Shown here: piece by piece, positions 17,699-26,153 of the stretch
Layout: every line of letters begins with the position of its first letter
Numbering within the stretch: the stretch's first letter is position 1
Source of the DNA: Natranaeroarchaeum sp042663585
Lineage (GTDB): Archaea; Halobacteriota; Halobacteria; Halobacteriales; Natronoarchaeaceae
Length of the DNA stretch: 64,000 nucleotides
Assembly (NCBI RefSeq): GCF_042663585.1
Contig: NZ_JBHTAN010000001.1
Location: forward strand, 310,001-374,000
Reading direction: 5' to 3'
The notes under the pieces: model-generated
Database searches by the model: none
The model's input: the letters and a program-made list of their open reading frames with translations, nothing else
What the model was told of the DNA's origin: nothing
Made by a program: the position numbers and the translations under genes

Positions 17699-18358
17699 AG
17701 CTTATTATCGTTGGCTACGACCCCTACGGTTAACGCTGTACCCTATCGTTACGGATGTGCGGAATTCATCCTCTACATTCGGCACGTTAGGTCTGCCAGA
17801 CTTTTATTATTTCATCGGAGCCAGACTTCCCTCAGAATTTTGAGGATTGGGTTGTAGACCAGAATCAGATCCTTCTGAATCCCCGTCTGGCAATTTTCAG
17901 CGGCTAACACGACCGGAATCGTGGGAATCGGGGATGTTTCACACTCAGAAGTACTGAGCAGGGGGTCCTCGGGGTGCCCCGAACATGTGGAGCAGCGAAC
18001 CGAAGAAATCCAGATACGCCCGATATCACCATTATTACCCCGCCGTCGAGCAATTTTTGGAATCCTAGAATTATCCCCGAACTCGTCGAGGTGTTTTCTA
18101 CTGCTTCAAATCGGCCCGACGGGGCTTTTCTACGATCTGCAGGCGTGATACCGCCTTGCATATCGCGGATTTCGTCCAAAGGAAGAGGCGATATGCAATG
18201 TGCGAAGGCCGCTGGCTCTCTCGGGCCGAGGGGCCGCCCCAGACGTGTGGATTCCGAGATGTATCAGATTTAGTGGATAGATTGAGCGAGTGGCTCCCGG
18301 TGGTGTTTATCGCCCCCACCAGGGGTGGAGGGGAACATCACGTGCCCTCCGAGAGACG
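17699..18358. other. Gene-poor 660-bp gap
   Basis: Lower GC than the neighbours and no frame with haloarchaeal codon use or a recognisable protein pattern. The one notable structure is the inverted repeat at 18156-18198, listed separately. Confidence 0.6.
18156..18198. repeat. Perfect 11-bp inverted repeat with 21-bp spacer
   Basis: Arms TTGCATATCGC (18156-18166) and GCGATATGCAA (18188-18198). It lies 160 bp upstream of the 143-residue hypothetical gene, which has a similarly built inverted repeat on its other side. The arm sequence resembles the GCATATCGC part of motif copy A. Confidence 0.65.
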
Positions 18359-18790
18359 ATGGCTTTAGAACGTACGACCCAGACACAGACGACGCATCGA
18401 GAGTCAACCAATCCTGATGATGAGGGCCCGTGGTCGGACCTCGAGCTTACGGTTCCGAACGACCGTGATCGTGTGTCGATCGTCGCGCTCGTTGAGTGTG
18501 CTCTCGTCGAACTCACGCATGAGGACGTAGGGGCAGTACTCGTCGAGCAGCAGGTGGGACGCACGAAGCGCACCCAGTACGTGACCATCGACGACGTCGG
18601 CAAGCGCTTTCGGAAGCGGTACTTCGACGACCGGCTGGGCTGGCATGAGACCACCGTCCCCCGGCAGACTACACGAGATGAGCTCGTCGCGTGGCTCACT
18701 CGATCGCCGTCGAGTGTAGCCGGATCAAGCGGCGACAGTGAGACGATCAAACCGGATATCTTCACGGTAAAGCCGACGCACGTCCTGTAG
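18359..18790 (+). CDS. Hypothetical acidic protein
   Basis: 143 residues from MALERTTQTQTTHRE; the frame is open to 18290 but that extension is not protein-like. The N-terminal 25 residues are polar and probably disordered. The core has IVALVECALVELTHEDVGAV and an aromatic-basic stretch FRKRYFDDRLGWHETTVPRQ. No family recognised. Codon use is typical for the organism, so it is probably a real gene. Inverted repeats lie on both sides (18156-18198 and 18805-18850). Confidence 0.6.
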   Translation: MALERTTQTQTTHRESTNPDDEGPWSDLELTVPNDRDRVSIVALVECALVELTHEDVGAVLVEQQVGRTKRTQYVTIDDVGKRFRKRYFDDRLGWHETTVPRQTTRDELVAWLTRSPSSVAGSSGDSETIKPDIFTVKPTHVL

Positions 18791-18804
18791 GGGCGTCATC
18801 ACAG

Positions 18805-18850
18805 GTTTAACCAACACTACTGGTTGGGAGGCGCATTTTGTTGGTTAAAC
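18805..18850. repeat. Perfect 12-bp inverted repeat containing TTAACCAA/TTGGTTAA
   Basis: Arms GTTTAACCAACA (18805-18816) and TGTTGGTTAAAC (18839-18850) with a 22-bp spacer, 14 bp after a stop codon. A second site with the same TTAACCAA/TTGGTTAA core and near-identical right flank (CGC, A or G, TTTTG) lies at 32724-32764. Confidence 0.7.
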
Positions 18851-18910
18851 ACGTTGGAAATAGAGGCTCTGTTGACATCTTCTTCATTAGACAGGAGCGA
18901 CGTGTTGAAT

Positions 18911-19117
18911 ATGGGGCGTGAATCTGACATGGAATCGCCTACAAATTCGATCAGACTAATTCGGTCGATACAGGGTCCACACATACCGCGACGAGTGACC
19001 ACCTATCTGGAATCCATCAGAACCTCGGTGAAACATGCAGAGGATATATTCAACGATTTACCCATTGCTCTGGTGATCGGCAGAAGGGTCAGTTTCGACG
19101 TTAGAATCGACGACTAG
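18911..19117 (+). CDS. Doubtful small ORF
   Basis: 68 residues with a plausible helical stretch (SIQGPHIPRRVTTYLESIRT). GC is low and no family is recognised. The open frame extends upstream into the inverted repeat at 18805-18850. It may be a gene remnant acquired with the neighbouring low-GC nuclease gene, or chance. Confidence 0.25.
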   Translation: MGRESDMESPTNSIRLIRSIQGPHIPRRVTTYLESIRTSVKHAEDIFNDLPIALVIGRRVSFDVRIDD

Positions 19118-19175
19118 GGAAAGTCTGTTGTATTCCGTGAGGGGTGTTTACATTCAACGGAGATAGAATACGAGT

Positions 19176-20105
19176 ATGGGTCCCGGTACTGCGTTGCGGG
19201 TGTTATCGTGGAATGTCCAGGGTGCGGTTCCACCGAACGGGAGTATCGAGCGAATCCAGAATCAAGTAACATATCTTGAGGATAGTGCGGGCCTGCCGGA
19301 TATTGTGTTGTTGAATGAGGTGACGACGATTCAGCGAGAGCGTTGGCGAGACCTCTTAGCAGAAATTGGATACGGGGAGAGTGTTGATTCATTAGAATGG
19401 GCGGCAGAACTGCGTGAAAGCACTATCCCACCCCATCAAGATTACAATCACGTGAACGGTAATTTGATCGCTGTCCACAAAACGAGTCCTGCAAGCAATC
19501 TTGAGCGGATGTCGGCGAGCATCCGATATGGGCCATGGGAGGGGGCAGATCTGAAGGATTGGGATACGAACGTTCCTGAAAAAATCCTGAACGCCAAAGT
19601 TTCACTCGGAGATACTACGCTTGAGTTGTGGAATGTGCGGGCGGTGCCGGGCAGTATGCATGGTGAGGAGAAAATCAAGATTCTGGAAAATGCGTACAAT
19701 CGAATCGTGAAAGGGAGCAGTATGCCTTGTATTTTGGCGGGCGATTTCAATAGCCCGAATCGAGAGTTGGCAGATGGGACGATCATTCCTTGGCGGTACG
19801 AGGATGAAGGGAACATCGCCGAACGGTGGGTAGAGGCTGAAATGAATATTCTACGTGGATTAGAGGAAAAGGGGATGGTTGACGTATTCCGGGAGCAACA
19901 CGGTTACGGCGATTTGGATATTCTGGACGTGAGTCACGCTACCCAAACGGAGGAACCGTTAGCTGTGTCACCAGCGGAGGTTGAAGGAAAGCGATTTGAC
20001 CATATGATAGCTTCGACCGACCTCAACCCGCAGGAGTGTTGGTACGAACATGAGGGCTTCAGTTGTAGTGACCATGCCCCTCTCGTTGTGGAGTTCAGTC
20101 CATAA
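19176..20105 (+). CDS. Endonuclease/exonuclease/phosphatase (EEP) superfamily protein
   Basis: 309 residues. The EEP active-site series is complete and in order: LRVLSWNVQG (Asn13), DIVLLNEV (Glu48, metal ligand), LWNVRAVPGS, CILAGDFNSPNRE (Asp/Asn), RFDHMIAS and CSDHAPLVVEF (the catalytic SDH). Members cleave DNA, RNA or phosphodiesters such as phosphoinositides. No signal peptide. GC is well below that of the carbohydrate locus, and the gene stands alone between AT-rich gaps, which suggests recent transfer. The substrate cannot be told; a defence or DNA-processing role is possible but only inference. Confidence 0.82.
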   Translation: MGPGTALRVLSWNVQGAVPPNGSIERIQNQVTYLEDSAGLPDIVLLNEVTTIQRERWRDLLAEIGYGESVDSLEWAAELRESTIPPHQDYNHVNGNLIAVHKTSPASNLERMSASIRYGPWEGADLKDWDTNVPEKILNAKVSLGDTTLELWNVRAVPGSMHGEEKIKILENAYNRIVKGSSMPCILAGDFNSPNRELADGTIIPWRYEDEGNIAERWVEAEMNILRGLEEKGMVDVFREQHGYGDLDILDVSHATQTEEPLAVSPAEVEGKRFDHMIASTDLNPQECWYEHEGFSCSDHAPLVVEFSP

Positions 20106-20429
20106 TCGGGAATCTCTTCGGTGACCGGCCCGCGCATTGTATCTTGCATACCAGTACCGATATTATTCTCACCTGTTAGTATCCTCACCGAACAGTTCGC
20201 ACAGCTACTGAGCGGGTAGTTTACCGGATTTAACGTGAAACAAATAAGGTCGTTGTGCTGCATTCACCGTCTATATTCAGCACTGCTGTAGAGAATTATC
20301 ACTAGTTGAAGATTTCAACAAGGCCGAGACAGGGAATTACGACCCCGGTGAGTTCGCAGTAGGTTTGTTGTCCCCTGATGAGTGAGGGGACCTGTTCAAA
20401 AGCGTCTCCTCGATTGTTCGGTGATTTCG
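20106..20429. other. Intergenic gap with motif copy C
   Basis: 324 bp, no credible gene. Contains copy C of the 27-bp motif and presumably the promoter of the TFB gene, though no convincing TATA box stands out. Confidence 0.5.
20256..20282 (+). repeat. 27-bp dispersed motif, copy C (most diverged)
   Basis: TGCTGCATTCA then CTATATTCAG. It aligns without gaps with the other copies but has the most mismatches, including ATATT for ATATC. Confidence 0.45.
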
Positions 20430-21350
20430 ATGGCGATCAGAGATATCTACGAGACGACGTTCGACGAAGACGTACAGAGTAGACCAACCACAGACGAGTG
20501 CCCCGAATGCAGTGGGGCAGTGCACCCGAGCGAAACCGAGAGCGTCTGCGCGTCGTGTGGATTGGTCGTCGACGAGCAACGGATCGACCCCGGGCCGGAG
20601 TGGCGACCGATCGATGACGACCAGCGAGCGCGCACTGGTGCGCCGCTCACGGTGACTCGGCACGACCGAGGGCTCTCAACGGAGATCGGCCACGGGGGCG
20701 AACGCTCGACGACACAATCCCCGAGACGACGGCGACAGGTCCACCGGCTTCGACGCGAGCACAAGCGGGCACAGTGGCGCTCGAAAGCGGAGCGCAACCT
20801 TGGCCACGGACTCGGCGAGGTTCGTCGCGTGACGAGCGCGCTGGAGCTTCCCGAAACTGTCCGAGATCGGGCCTGCGTCATCTTCAGGCGGGCACATTCG
20901 GCAGATCTCCTCGTGGGGCGGTCAGTCGATGGGATTGCGGCAGCCAGCGTGTACGGGGCCGCGAGGTGTCTCCAGCATCCGGTAACACTCGACACAGTGG
21001 CCTGTGTCGCCCGGGTCATACAGAACCGGGTTGCGAGTTCCTACCGGACGCTGAACGCTGAACTCGAACTCCCGACGAAGCCGATGGGGCCAAACGCCTA
21101 CGTGCCCAGGCTCGCCTCGGAATTGGATGCATCGGCGCAGGTACGCCGACGTGCCGAGCGCCTCGCAGAGGCAGCGGAGTCAGCCGGAATCACGATCGGC
21201 AGCAATCCGGTCGGCGTCGCTGGAGCGTGCATCTACCTGGCGGCGTGCGAGGCGGGGCAGGCCCTGACACAAGCTGCGGTTGCGAACGCGGCGGATGTCT
21301 CGACGACCACGCTGCGATCCCATCGAGACGCACTACGAGAGGCGCTCTGA
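20430..21350 (+). CDS. tfb: Transcription initiation factor IIB (TFB)
   Basis: 306 residues from MAIRDIYETTFDEDV. N-terminal zinc ribbon with Cys24, Cys27, Cys40 and Cys43 (CPEC ... CASC), then the conserved WRPIDDDQRARTGAP B-reader/linker region and two cyclin-like repeats (DGIAAASVYGAARCL; NPVGVAGACIYLAAC). An upstream in-frame start would add 16 residues with no homologous feel. Haloarchaea carry several TFBs that direct different promoter sets. This copy sits in accessory DNA next to a SWIM protein gene, as plasmid-borne TFBs often do. Confidence 0.9.
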   Translation: MAIRDIYETTFDEDVQSRPTTDECPECSGAVHPSETESVCASCGLVVDEQRIDPGPEWRPIDDDQRARTGAPLTVTRHDRGLSTEIGHGGERSTTQSPRRRRQVHRLRREHKRAQWRSKAERNLGHGLGEVRRVTSALELPETVRDRACVIFRRAHSADLLVGRSVDGIAAASVYGAARCLQHPVTLDTVACVARVIQNRVASSYRTLNAELELPTKPMGPNAYVPRLASELDASAQVRRRAERLAEAAESAGITIGSNPVGVAGACIYLAACEAGQALTQAAVANAADVSTTTLRSHRDALREAL

Positions 21351-21361
21351 GTAGGGCCACA

Positions 21362-21772
21362 ATGCATCCACTTGAGCACCTTTCGTACACCGACCGTGTT
21401 GCAAAGCGTGCCCAGTACGAGGCCTACGAGTTCGAGCTTGTCCCAGACGGCGTCCGCGTTCGGAACTGTAGTCACGCCGATCCAACAGCTCACGAGTACG
21501 TGGTGACTGTCGAGAATGGCGTGCCAGCCAGTTGTGAGTGTCCAGCGGATGAACACTACGAGGGCGCCTGCAAGCACCGGGTTGCGGTCGCCATTCGCCA
21601 GCCGATCGTCGACGCCGCTGTGGAGCGGCAGGTCCGTGCCGACGGTGGGGAAGTCTCTCTCGAAAGCGAGACGGAGCGAGAGTCAGGCAGGCCGGACCAG
21701 TGTCAGTGTTCGGACGATCCGGATCGGCTTCCCTGTTGGGAGTGTGTCCGGACTGGACGGCGGAGTATATAA
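21362..21772 (+). CDS. SWIM zinc-finger domain protein
   Basis: 136 residues from MHPLEHLSYTDRVAK, 11 bp after the TFB stop. The SWIM motif CxC...CxH is clear: CECPADEHYEGACKH. A Cys-rich tail follows (QCQCSDDPDRLPCWEC), perhaps a second metal site. SWIM domains bind DNA or proteins. Haloarchaeal versions often neighbour TFB or recombination genes. Close spacing suggests co-transcription with the TFB. Confidence 0.78.
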   Translation: MHPLEHLSYTDRVAKRAQYEAYEFELVPDGVRVRNCSHADPTAHEYVVTVENGVPASCECPADEHYEGACKHRVAVAIRQPIVDAAVERQVRADGGEVSLESETERESGRPDQCQCSDDPDRLPCWECVRTGRRSI

Positions 21773-21797
21773 TAAGGAGCTATTGTAGAGCTAGACT

Positions 21798-22316
21798 TCA
21801 CTCTTGCTCGGAGAACGAATCGAGTTTTCGTAGGATCTTCGTGTAGACATCAGGGGCACAGTACCAGCCTTCATCAATCATTGCATCGATCACTGTCCGA
21901 GCTTCATCGACGGAGATTGCGTTGGACTGTGCGAACTTCAAGATGAGAAAGGCTGTTCCGCGAGTCGTGATCCCTTCGATCGCTGCAACGTCGCGACCAT
22001 ACGTTTCATCCATCACAGCTACACCGTCGTGAGCATCAGCACAGGTCAGGACAGCGGCGTCGGCCTCACTGAGGTTTGGATTCGACTGCAGCTGCGAAAG
22101 TAGCGGGGTTGTCTCAACTGATTCAATGTCGAATAGAGTAGTTTCGACCCTCTGCTCAATGCGGCGGGCATCCGGATATCCTGCTTCGATACCTGCTGTG
22201 ACGACCTCCTCATAGACTCGTTCGGGGATCACACATGGTTCATTCAGATGTTGAACCAGCGCGAGTCGATCAACTTTCGCGAGGTAGATGAGCGGCGTCG
22301 CGTCGAAGACCCACAT
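21798..22316 (-). CDS. PIN-domain toxin (DUF3368-like, VapC type)
   Basis: 172 residues. PIN-domain acidic residues are in place: MWVFDATPLIYLAKV (first Asp), VIPERVYEEVVTAG (Glu), LSEADAAVLTCADAH (Asp) and VAVMDETYGRDVA (Asp). The downstream half, AQSNAISVDEARTVIDAMID, matches DUF3368 proteins. Expected to be an Mg-dependent ribonuclease. It directly follows its RHH partner on the leftward strand. Confidence 0.85.
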   Translation of the reverse strand: MWVFDATPLIYLAKVDRLALVQHLNEPCVIPERVYEEVVTAGIEAGYPDARRIEQRVETTLFDIESVETTPLLSQLQSNPNLSEADAAVLTCADAHDGVAVMDETYGRDVAAIEGITTRGTAFLILKFAQSNAISVDEARTVIDAMIDEGWYCAPDVYTKILRKLDSFSEQE

Positions 22317-22607
22317 TCACAATGCCTCGAGGTCGTCGTCGATATGGTCGTCAGCAACCCACGTAATATCGTGTTCCTTGGCGAGCTGAGCGAAGTCCCA
22401 GACAGACATCCCCGCCAGTTCGGCCGCTCTATTGAACGTGATCTTACCAGCCGAAAGTTGGTCAAGTGCCTGTTCGCGACGCCACTCTTCGAGGCCCTCA
22501 GAAAGGAGCTTCCGGACCGCAGTACTACGATCAAGACTCTCGTCCTCGAGATAGGCCTCGAGTTCAGCCTCTAACTCATCAGGCACGCGTGCCGAGATCG
22601 TTCCCAT
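22317..22607 (-). CDS. RHH/UPF0175-type antitoxin
   Basis: 96 residues. N-terminal ribbon-helix-helix MGTISARVPDELEAELEAYL with STAVRKLLSEGLEEW, then the UPF0175-like ITFNRAAELAGMSVWDFAQL helix-turn-helix. It is abutted by the PIN toxin gene, the normal order antitoxin-toxin. It should neutralise the toxin and repress the operon. A TATA-like ATACTTTGTATTC lies just upstream of the start on the leftward strand. Confidence 0.85.
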   Translation of the reverse strand: MGTISARVPDELEAELEAYLEDESLDRSTAVRKLLSEGLEEWRREQALDQLSAGKITFNRAAELAGMSVWDFAQLAKEHDITWVADDHIDDDLEAL

Positions 22608-22742
22608 GCTGTATACTTTGTATTCATCGTATACATATGCTTCGGCAACTCAACTAACACCGACTGAACACTGCTGTACACGGCCTGTTTGTTCGCGCCA
22701 AGATGCGTGCAGCGCGCAACAGTGTGGGCAGCGTGATTCATC

Positions 22743-23033
22743 ATGAGAGGTCCCGATCCCCACGACGACACAAGTGCCGACTGCGAACAATTCGAGCGAA
22801 AGCTACTCGCTCAGGACCACAACATAGCTAGCATCGAGACGGCAGACGTCGACAACACGACAGCTCGCAATTTTATCAGCGAGCTCATCGACGCTGACGT
22901 CGTTGCACCCGTTCCCGAAAACCAAGTTCTGGTTCACGAGCCGAGCGGCACCGCATTCGACTCATCGACGCAGCTGGCCGTCTTCCACCGGGGCTGGACG
23001 GCCGATCGCGACGTCGATGCGGAGGGCAAGTGA
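22743..23033 (+). CDS. Conserved-looking hypothetical protein
   Basis: 96 acidic residues (MRGPDPHDDTSADCE). The core TARNFISELIDADVVAPVPE and VLVHEPSGTAFDSSTQLAVF looks folded but is not recognised. The stop overlaps the start of the next gene, so the two are coupled. Confidence 0.6.
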   Translation: MRGPDPHDDTSADCEQFERKLLAQDHNIASIETADVDNTTARNFISELIDADVVAPVPENQVLVHEPSGTAFDSSTQLAVFHRGWTADRDVDAEGK

Positions 23034-23359
23034 TGCAGCTGACGCTCGTCGGCTGTGCGTTCTGCGACGCTCCGTCCAGCACCGAGACTGGCGAGGTCCA
23101 TACTTGGGGCCAAGACGAGCGGGTCACTCACCCGATCTATGTTGATTGCGTCATCCAGACGCGACCGGATCCCGACGAGCGTGATCACGTCGCCTGTGAC
23201 GGGTGGGGGCTGGTCGTCGATGCCCTCGCGGCACTGACGCGGTTCCGCGTCGAGTTCGGCCACCTCGAAGGCCCGTTGCAGCTGTGCGAACACTGTAGCC
23301 CGGGCGGGCTGGCGACGTACTGGACACGCGATCTTGAGAAGCATATGGTTGAGCAGTAG
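23033..23359 (+). CDS. Hypothetical protein with two CxxC-like pairs
   Basis: 108 residues from the ATG at 23033; a GTG three bases earlier is the alternative. CAFCDAP near the N-terminus and LCEHCSPGG near the C-terminus could form a zinc site. Overlaps the previous stop. No family recognised; the pair 22743/23033 looks like a plasmid-type accessory operon. Confidence 0.6.
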   Translation: MQLTLVGCAFCDAPSSTETGEVHTWGQDERVTHPIYVDCVIQTRPDPDERDHVACDGWGLVVDALAALTRFRVEFGHLEGPLQLCEHCSPGGLATYWTRDLEKHMVEQ

Positions 23360-23449
23360 GCATCTCCCGCATCTCCTCAAATGTCTTTAAATTGTATTAT
23401 CTAGAAATACGTCGATACATCTAATACACTTACTGACAAAGAAATACAT

Positions 23450-23809
23450 ATGCCCATCGACATCGAGACGTTCGAATCCTCCCCTGAAGACCGACTCCAG
23501 AATGGTGGGGAGACGAATGCCGACCGCGTGATGCGGTTCCTCGCCGCCCACCCTAACCAGGCGTTCACCCAGAGCGAGATTCGCGAAGCGACCGACGTGA
23601 AAGCCGGGAGCATCAGCGTCGTTCTCTCGCGCCTCGAGGAGCGTGGGCTCGTTCGCCACAAAGGCAACTACTGGGCCCTCGGTGAAGCCGACGACGTGGC
23701 CGCCTACACCAGTATGGTCGAGAGTTCGCGCGCCGCAAACGACCGCTTCGGTGAGGAGGACATGGACGAGTGGCTGGAGCACGCCGTCGACGACGAGGAT
23801 ACTGAATGA
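23450..23809 (+). CDS. Winged-helix protein, probable antitoxin/repressor of the MazF-like gene
   Basis: 119 residues. The winged helix is plain: NADRVMRFLAAHPNQAFTQS, then DVKAGSISVVLSRLEERGLV and KGNYWALGE. The acidic C-terminus (FGEEDMDEWLEHAVDDEDTE) could wrap the toxin. It overlaps the MazF-like gene by ATGA, and an AT-rich promoter stretch (CTTTAAATTGTATTA) lies about 55-70 bp upstream. Antitoxin role is inferred from the pairing. Confidence 0.75.
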   Translation: MPIDIETFESSPEDRLQNGGETNADRVMRFLAAHPNQAFTQSEIREATDVKAGSISVVLSRLEERGLVRHKGNYWALGEADDVAAYTSMVESSRAANDRFGEEDMDEWLEHAVDDEDTE

Positions 23810-24147
23810 CCTATCAGCGCGGCGATGTCGTCTGGGGGCCGGATCCGTTCAAGTCGGGTGAAAATCCGCGGCCGTGGCTGATCCTGAACAATGACAGCCA
23901 TCCGTTCGGCGACGAGGAGTACATGCCGGTCACGCTGACGACCACCCCCCACGACGAAGGGATTCCTCTCGAGGACGCCGACTGGGTCGAGGGCGGAATG
24001 CCTCGGCAGAGCTACGCCTCACCGTGGGCTGTTGCGTCGCCAAAGCACGCCGCGATCGTCCGGCGGCAGGGTCGCCTGAATGAGTCGTTCGTCCGGACCG
24101 TTGTCGACGCTCTCGAAACCTACCTCGAACCACCGACCAAGGAATGA
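23806..24147 (+). CDS. MazF/PemK-like toxin
   Basis: 113 residues. Typical start of the CcdB/MazF fold: YQRGDVVWGPDPF ... NPRPWLILNNDSHPF, followed by EYMPVTLTTTPH and SYASPWAVASPKHAAIV. Family members are mostly sequence-specific endoribonucleases. Translationally coupled on both sides (23806-23809 and 24144-24147). Confidence 0.8.
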   Translation: MTYQRGDVVWGPDPFKSGENPRPWLILNNDSHPFGDEEYMPVTLTTTPHDEGIPLEDADWVEGGMPRQSYASPWAVASPKHAAIVRRQGRLNESFVRTVVDALETYLEPPTKE

Positions 24148-24473
24148 CCGACCATGTCCCCATGTACGATGTCCAGGAGCCAACTGGTAACCCAATGCAC
24201 GCGTCCGTTAATACGGTCTGTGAACGCATGCTCGAACGGGCTACAGATCCACGAACGAATCACCCGGATGCGCATCTCGATGCTACGATAGCCACGGTAG
24301 TCGACCGTTACGGGGATGCAATCGTCCGAGCGGTCATCCGCCTGATTCTTGTTGACGGCGTCCTCTTTCGGACCGCCGCTGCTAACAACGATGTTGCTGC
24401 ACTCGATGGGGTTCGAATTGGAACGGTCGCGACCCGGGTTCTTAGCGAGCTGAATACAGAGTCCCAGACATAA
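24144..24473 (+). CDS. Hypothetical protein coupled to the toxin gene
   Basis: 109 residues, starting inside the MazF-like stop (ATGA). Core LDATIATVVDRYGDAIVRAV and LILVDGVLFRTAAANNDVAA looks helical. No family recognised. As third gene of a toxin-antitoxin operon it could be accessory to it. Confidence 0.55.
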   Translation: MTDHVPMYDVQEPTGNPMHASVNTVCERMLERATDPRTNHPDAHLDATIATVVDRYGDAIVRAVIRLILVDGVLFRTAAANNDVAALDGVRIGTVATRVLSELNTESQT

Positions 24474-25253
24474 CTCTGTGAAAGCCCTCGGCCGCTCGAC
24501 GTCCCGCGACCGCGCGAGACGCAGTCTCGCTGCCCTCGTTTGTTTCGTCGCCGGCGCGTAGCGCCGGCTTCCAGCGGGACCTCCGGTCCCGCACGGCTCA
24601 CGAGAACACCGCTGTGCGCCTCGTCCCTGCGGTGCTTGCGGGGTCGGGGGACGTTCACGGCGCTTTGCGTCGTGAGCTCGGGAGACGGTGTCTCCCGGTG
24701 GCCGAGGCGGCCTCACCCTTTCTGAGTCCGCCAGGACGGTAGATGGCTGGCCGAGCAACGTGGCCGGCTAGACAGGTATGTACGTGACGGCCCGCCCCGC
24801 TCGCCGCTGCCGCCCTCCGCTTGCTCACGGCTCCCTCCGGTCACCGTTCGCATCGCGGCGCTCACGATGTTCGCGCCGCGCTTCGCTCGCGACCGACCAT
24901 TCCGGGCTGGCGCGATCTCGCTCCGCTCGACCGCGTTCCGGGCTAAAATGCATGTGCCCTCGGCGCCAGCACCAAGCTCGCTTTCGGTTGCGTCTCCGTC
25001 GCTCCCGCTGGTCACTCGGTCGACGGACACGAAACCGGCTTGAGTGCTGGCCGCTCGCTCCGGGCGGGTCGCTGGCGCGCGGTGCTGGTTGGGTGGCCTT
25101 CCTTTGGCGCTCTCGCTCGCGCCCAGGAGGGCGCTCGCGAAGGCGCGAGCGAGAGCGCGCAGATGGTTCTGTCGGTCATTGTCGTCGGAAAACCGCGATG
25201 TACGAGCATCGCGGTGGTGGCGCGTGAACGCCTTCGGTCTTTGGTGAGATCCA
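24474..25253. other. 780-bp GC-rich non-coding region with hairpin array and a 17-bp inverted repeat
   Basis: No frame is convincing on either strand. Four perfect hairpins with 7-8-bp stems and exactly 3-nt loops occur at 24514-24530, 24550-24568, 24574-24592 and 24679-24697. A perfect 17-bp inverted repeat (25107-25123 and 25142-25158, 18-bp spacer) lies about 100 bp before the OB-fold gene. Such structures could act as replication or partition sites, or as a structured RNA. Confidence 0.6.
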
Positions 25254-26153
25254 ATGTCAAGTAACAACTCTAGTAGCAAGGTCGTTACGGTGGATGAACA
25301 GGCATTCGAAAACGCGGACGAGCAGGCGGTCGATGAGGATGGCTTCCCGGTCGTCGACGAGACGCCGGCGTTCGGGGCGACAGTTGAGCAGGAGACGCAG
25401 GCGAAGGTGGATGCGAACCACCCGGATGGGATCGCGGACACGAGCGAGGACCGGATTCACGGTGTCACCCTCGAACAGGAAGAGCGCATTCGGGCGCGGG
25501 AAGCCGAACTGGAGCGCATCAGTGCCCAGGCCGAGCTGGGACCACAGGATGGTCGGGAGCAGCGCACGCGAGATATCGCGGCGAAGCGGAGCACTGAGCG
25601 GCGTGCAGAGTTCCAGAAGCGGGCGGCGAGCGTGGATCCGAGGGCCGATCCAGAGCGCGACGATCCCAGGGCTGAACTCGCACAGGAGGAACTGGCGGCC
25701 GTGAACAAACACTCCCGAAGGTTAGCGAACAAGCTCGATGGCTGGTCCCGAGCGGCGATCAGTCGACGATTGGGCGAGGCGATCGTTGGTGGCAAGAGCA
25801 TCACTGGCGCGGTCGTCAGCGTGCTCGAAGCGTGCGAGAGGGCGCGTGGCCATGCAGTCCCGATCGGAGAGCTCGAGGAGGTCGCTCGAAACGAGGTAAC
25901 CATCGACGGGCGGGTCGAGACGTTATGGGATCCATCGCATCCAAACATAGCGCAAGTCGGGCTCATTGCGGACGACAGTGGGCGAACACGAGTGACGATC
26001 TGGGAGGCGTCAAACGCGAAGTGGCTCCAAGAAGGTGAGCGCGTTCGCATTCACGGGGCGTCCCGGAACTGGTACGAGGGGCGTGTCTCATTGGCCGTCA
26101 CTGGGTGGAGCACCGTTATGTTCCCAGAGCGCGGTCGGTGGTGGGACGCGTAG
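25254..26153 (+). CDS. OB-fold single-strand nucleic-acid-binding protein (RPA-like, plasmid type)
   Basis: 299 residues. The first ~170 are charged and probably coiled (LEQEERIRAREAELERISAQ). After AISRRLGEAIVGGKSITGAV comes an OB-fold: VTIDGRVETLWDPSHPNIAQ, DDSGRTRVTIWEAS, GERVRIHGASRNWYEGRVSL. This is the pattern of RPA/SSB-like OB domains. Related proteins are common on haloarchaeal plasmids. The gene lies right after the hairpin region, which might be its cis target. Confidence 0.72.
   Translation: MSSNNSSSKVVTVDEQAFENADEQAVDEDGFPVVDETPAFGATVEQETQAKVDANHPDGIADTSEDRIHGVTLEQEERIRAREAELERISAQAELGPQDGREQRTRDIAAKRSTERRAEFQKRAASVDPRADPERDDPRAELAQEELAAVNKHSRRLANKLDGWSRAAISRRLGEAIVGGKSITGAVVSVLEACERARGHAVPIGELEEVARNEVTIDGRVETLWDPSHPNIAQVGLIADDSGRTRVTIWEASNAKWLQEGERVRIHGASRNWYEGRVSLAVTGWSTVMFPERGRWWDA

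Noticed and set aside
24440..24470. CTGAATACAGAG as a seventh copy of the 27-bp motif
   Set aside because: It is inside a coding frame, lacks the ATATC half and aligns over only about 9 bases.
24120..25441. Leftward ORFs of 212 and 242 codons in the GC-rich region
   Set aside because: They are rich in Arg, Ser and Ala, lack the acidic haloarchaeal composition, and overlap real genes at both ends. Long open frames are expected by chance at this GC content.
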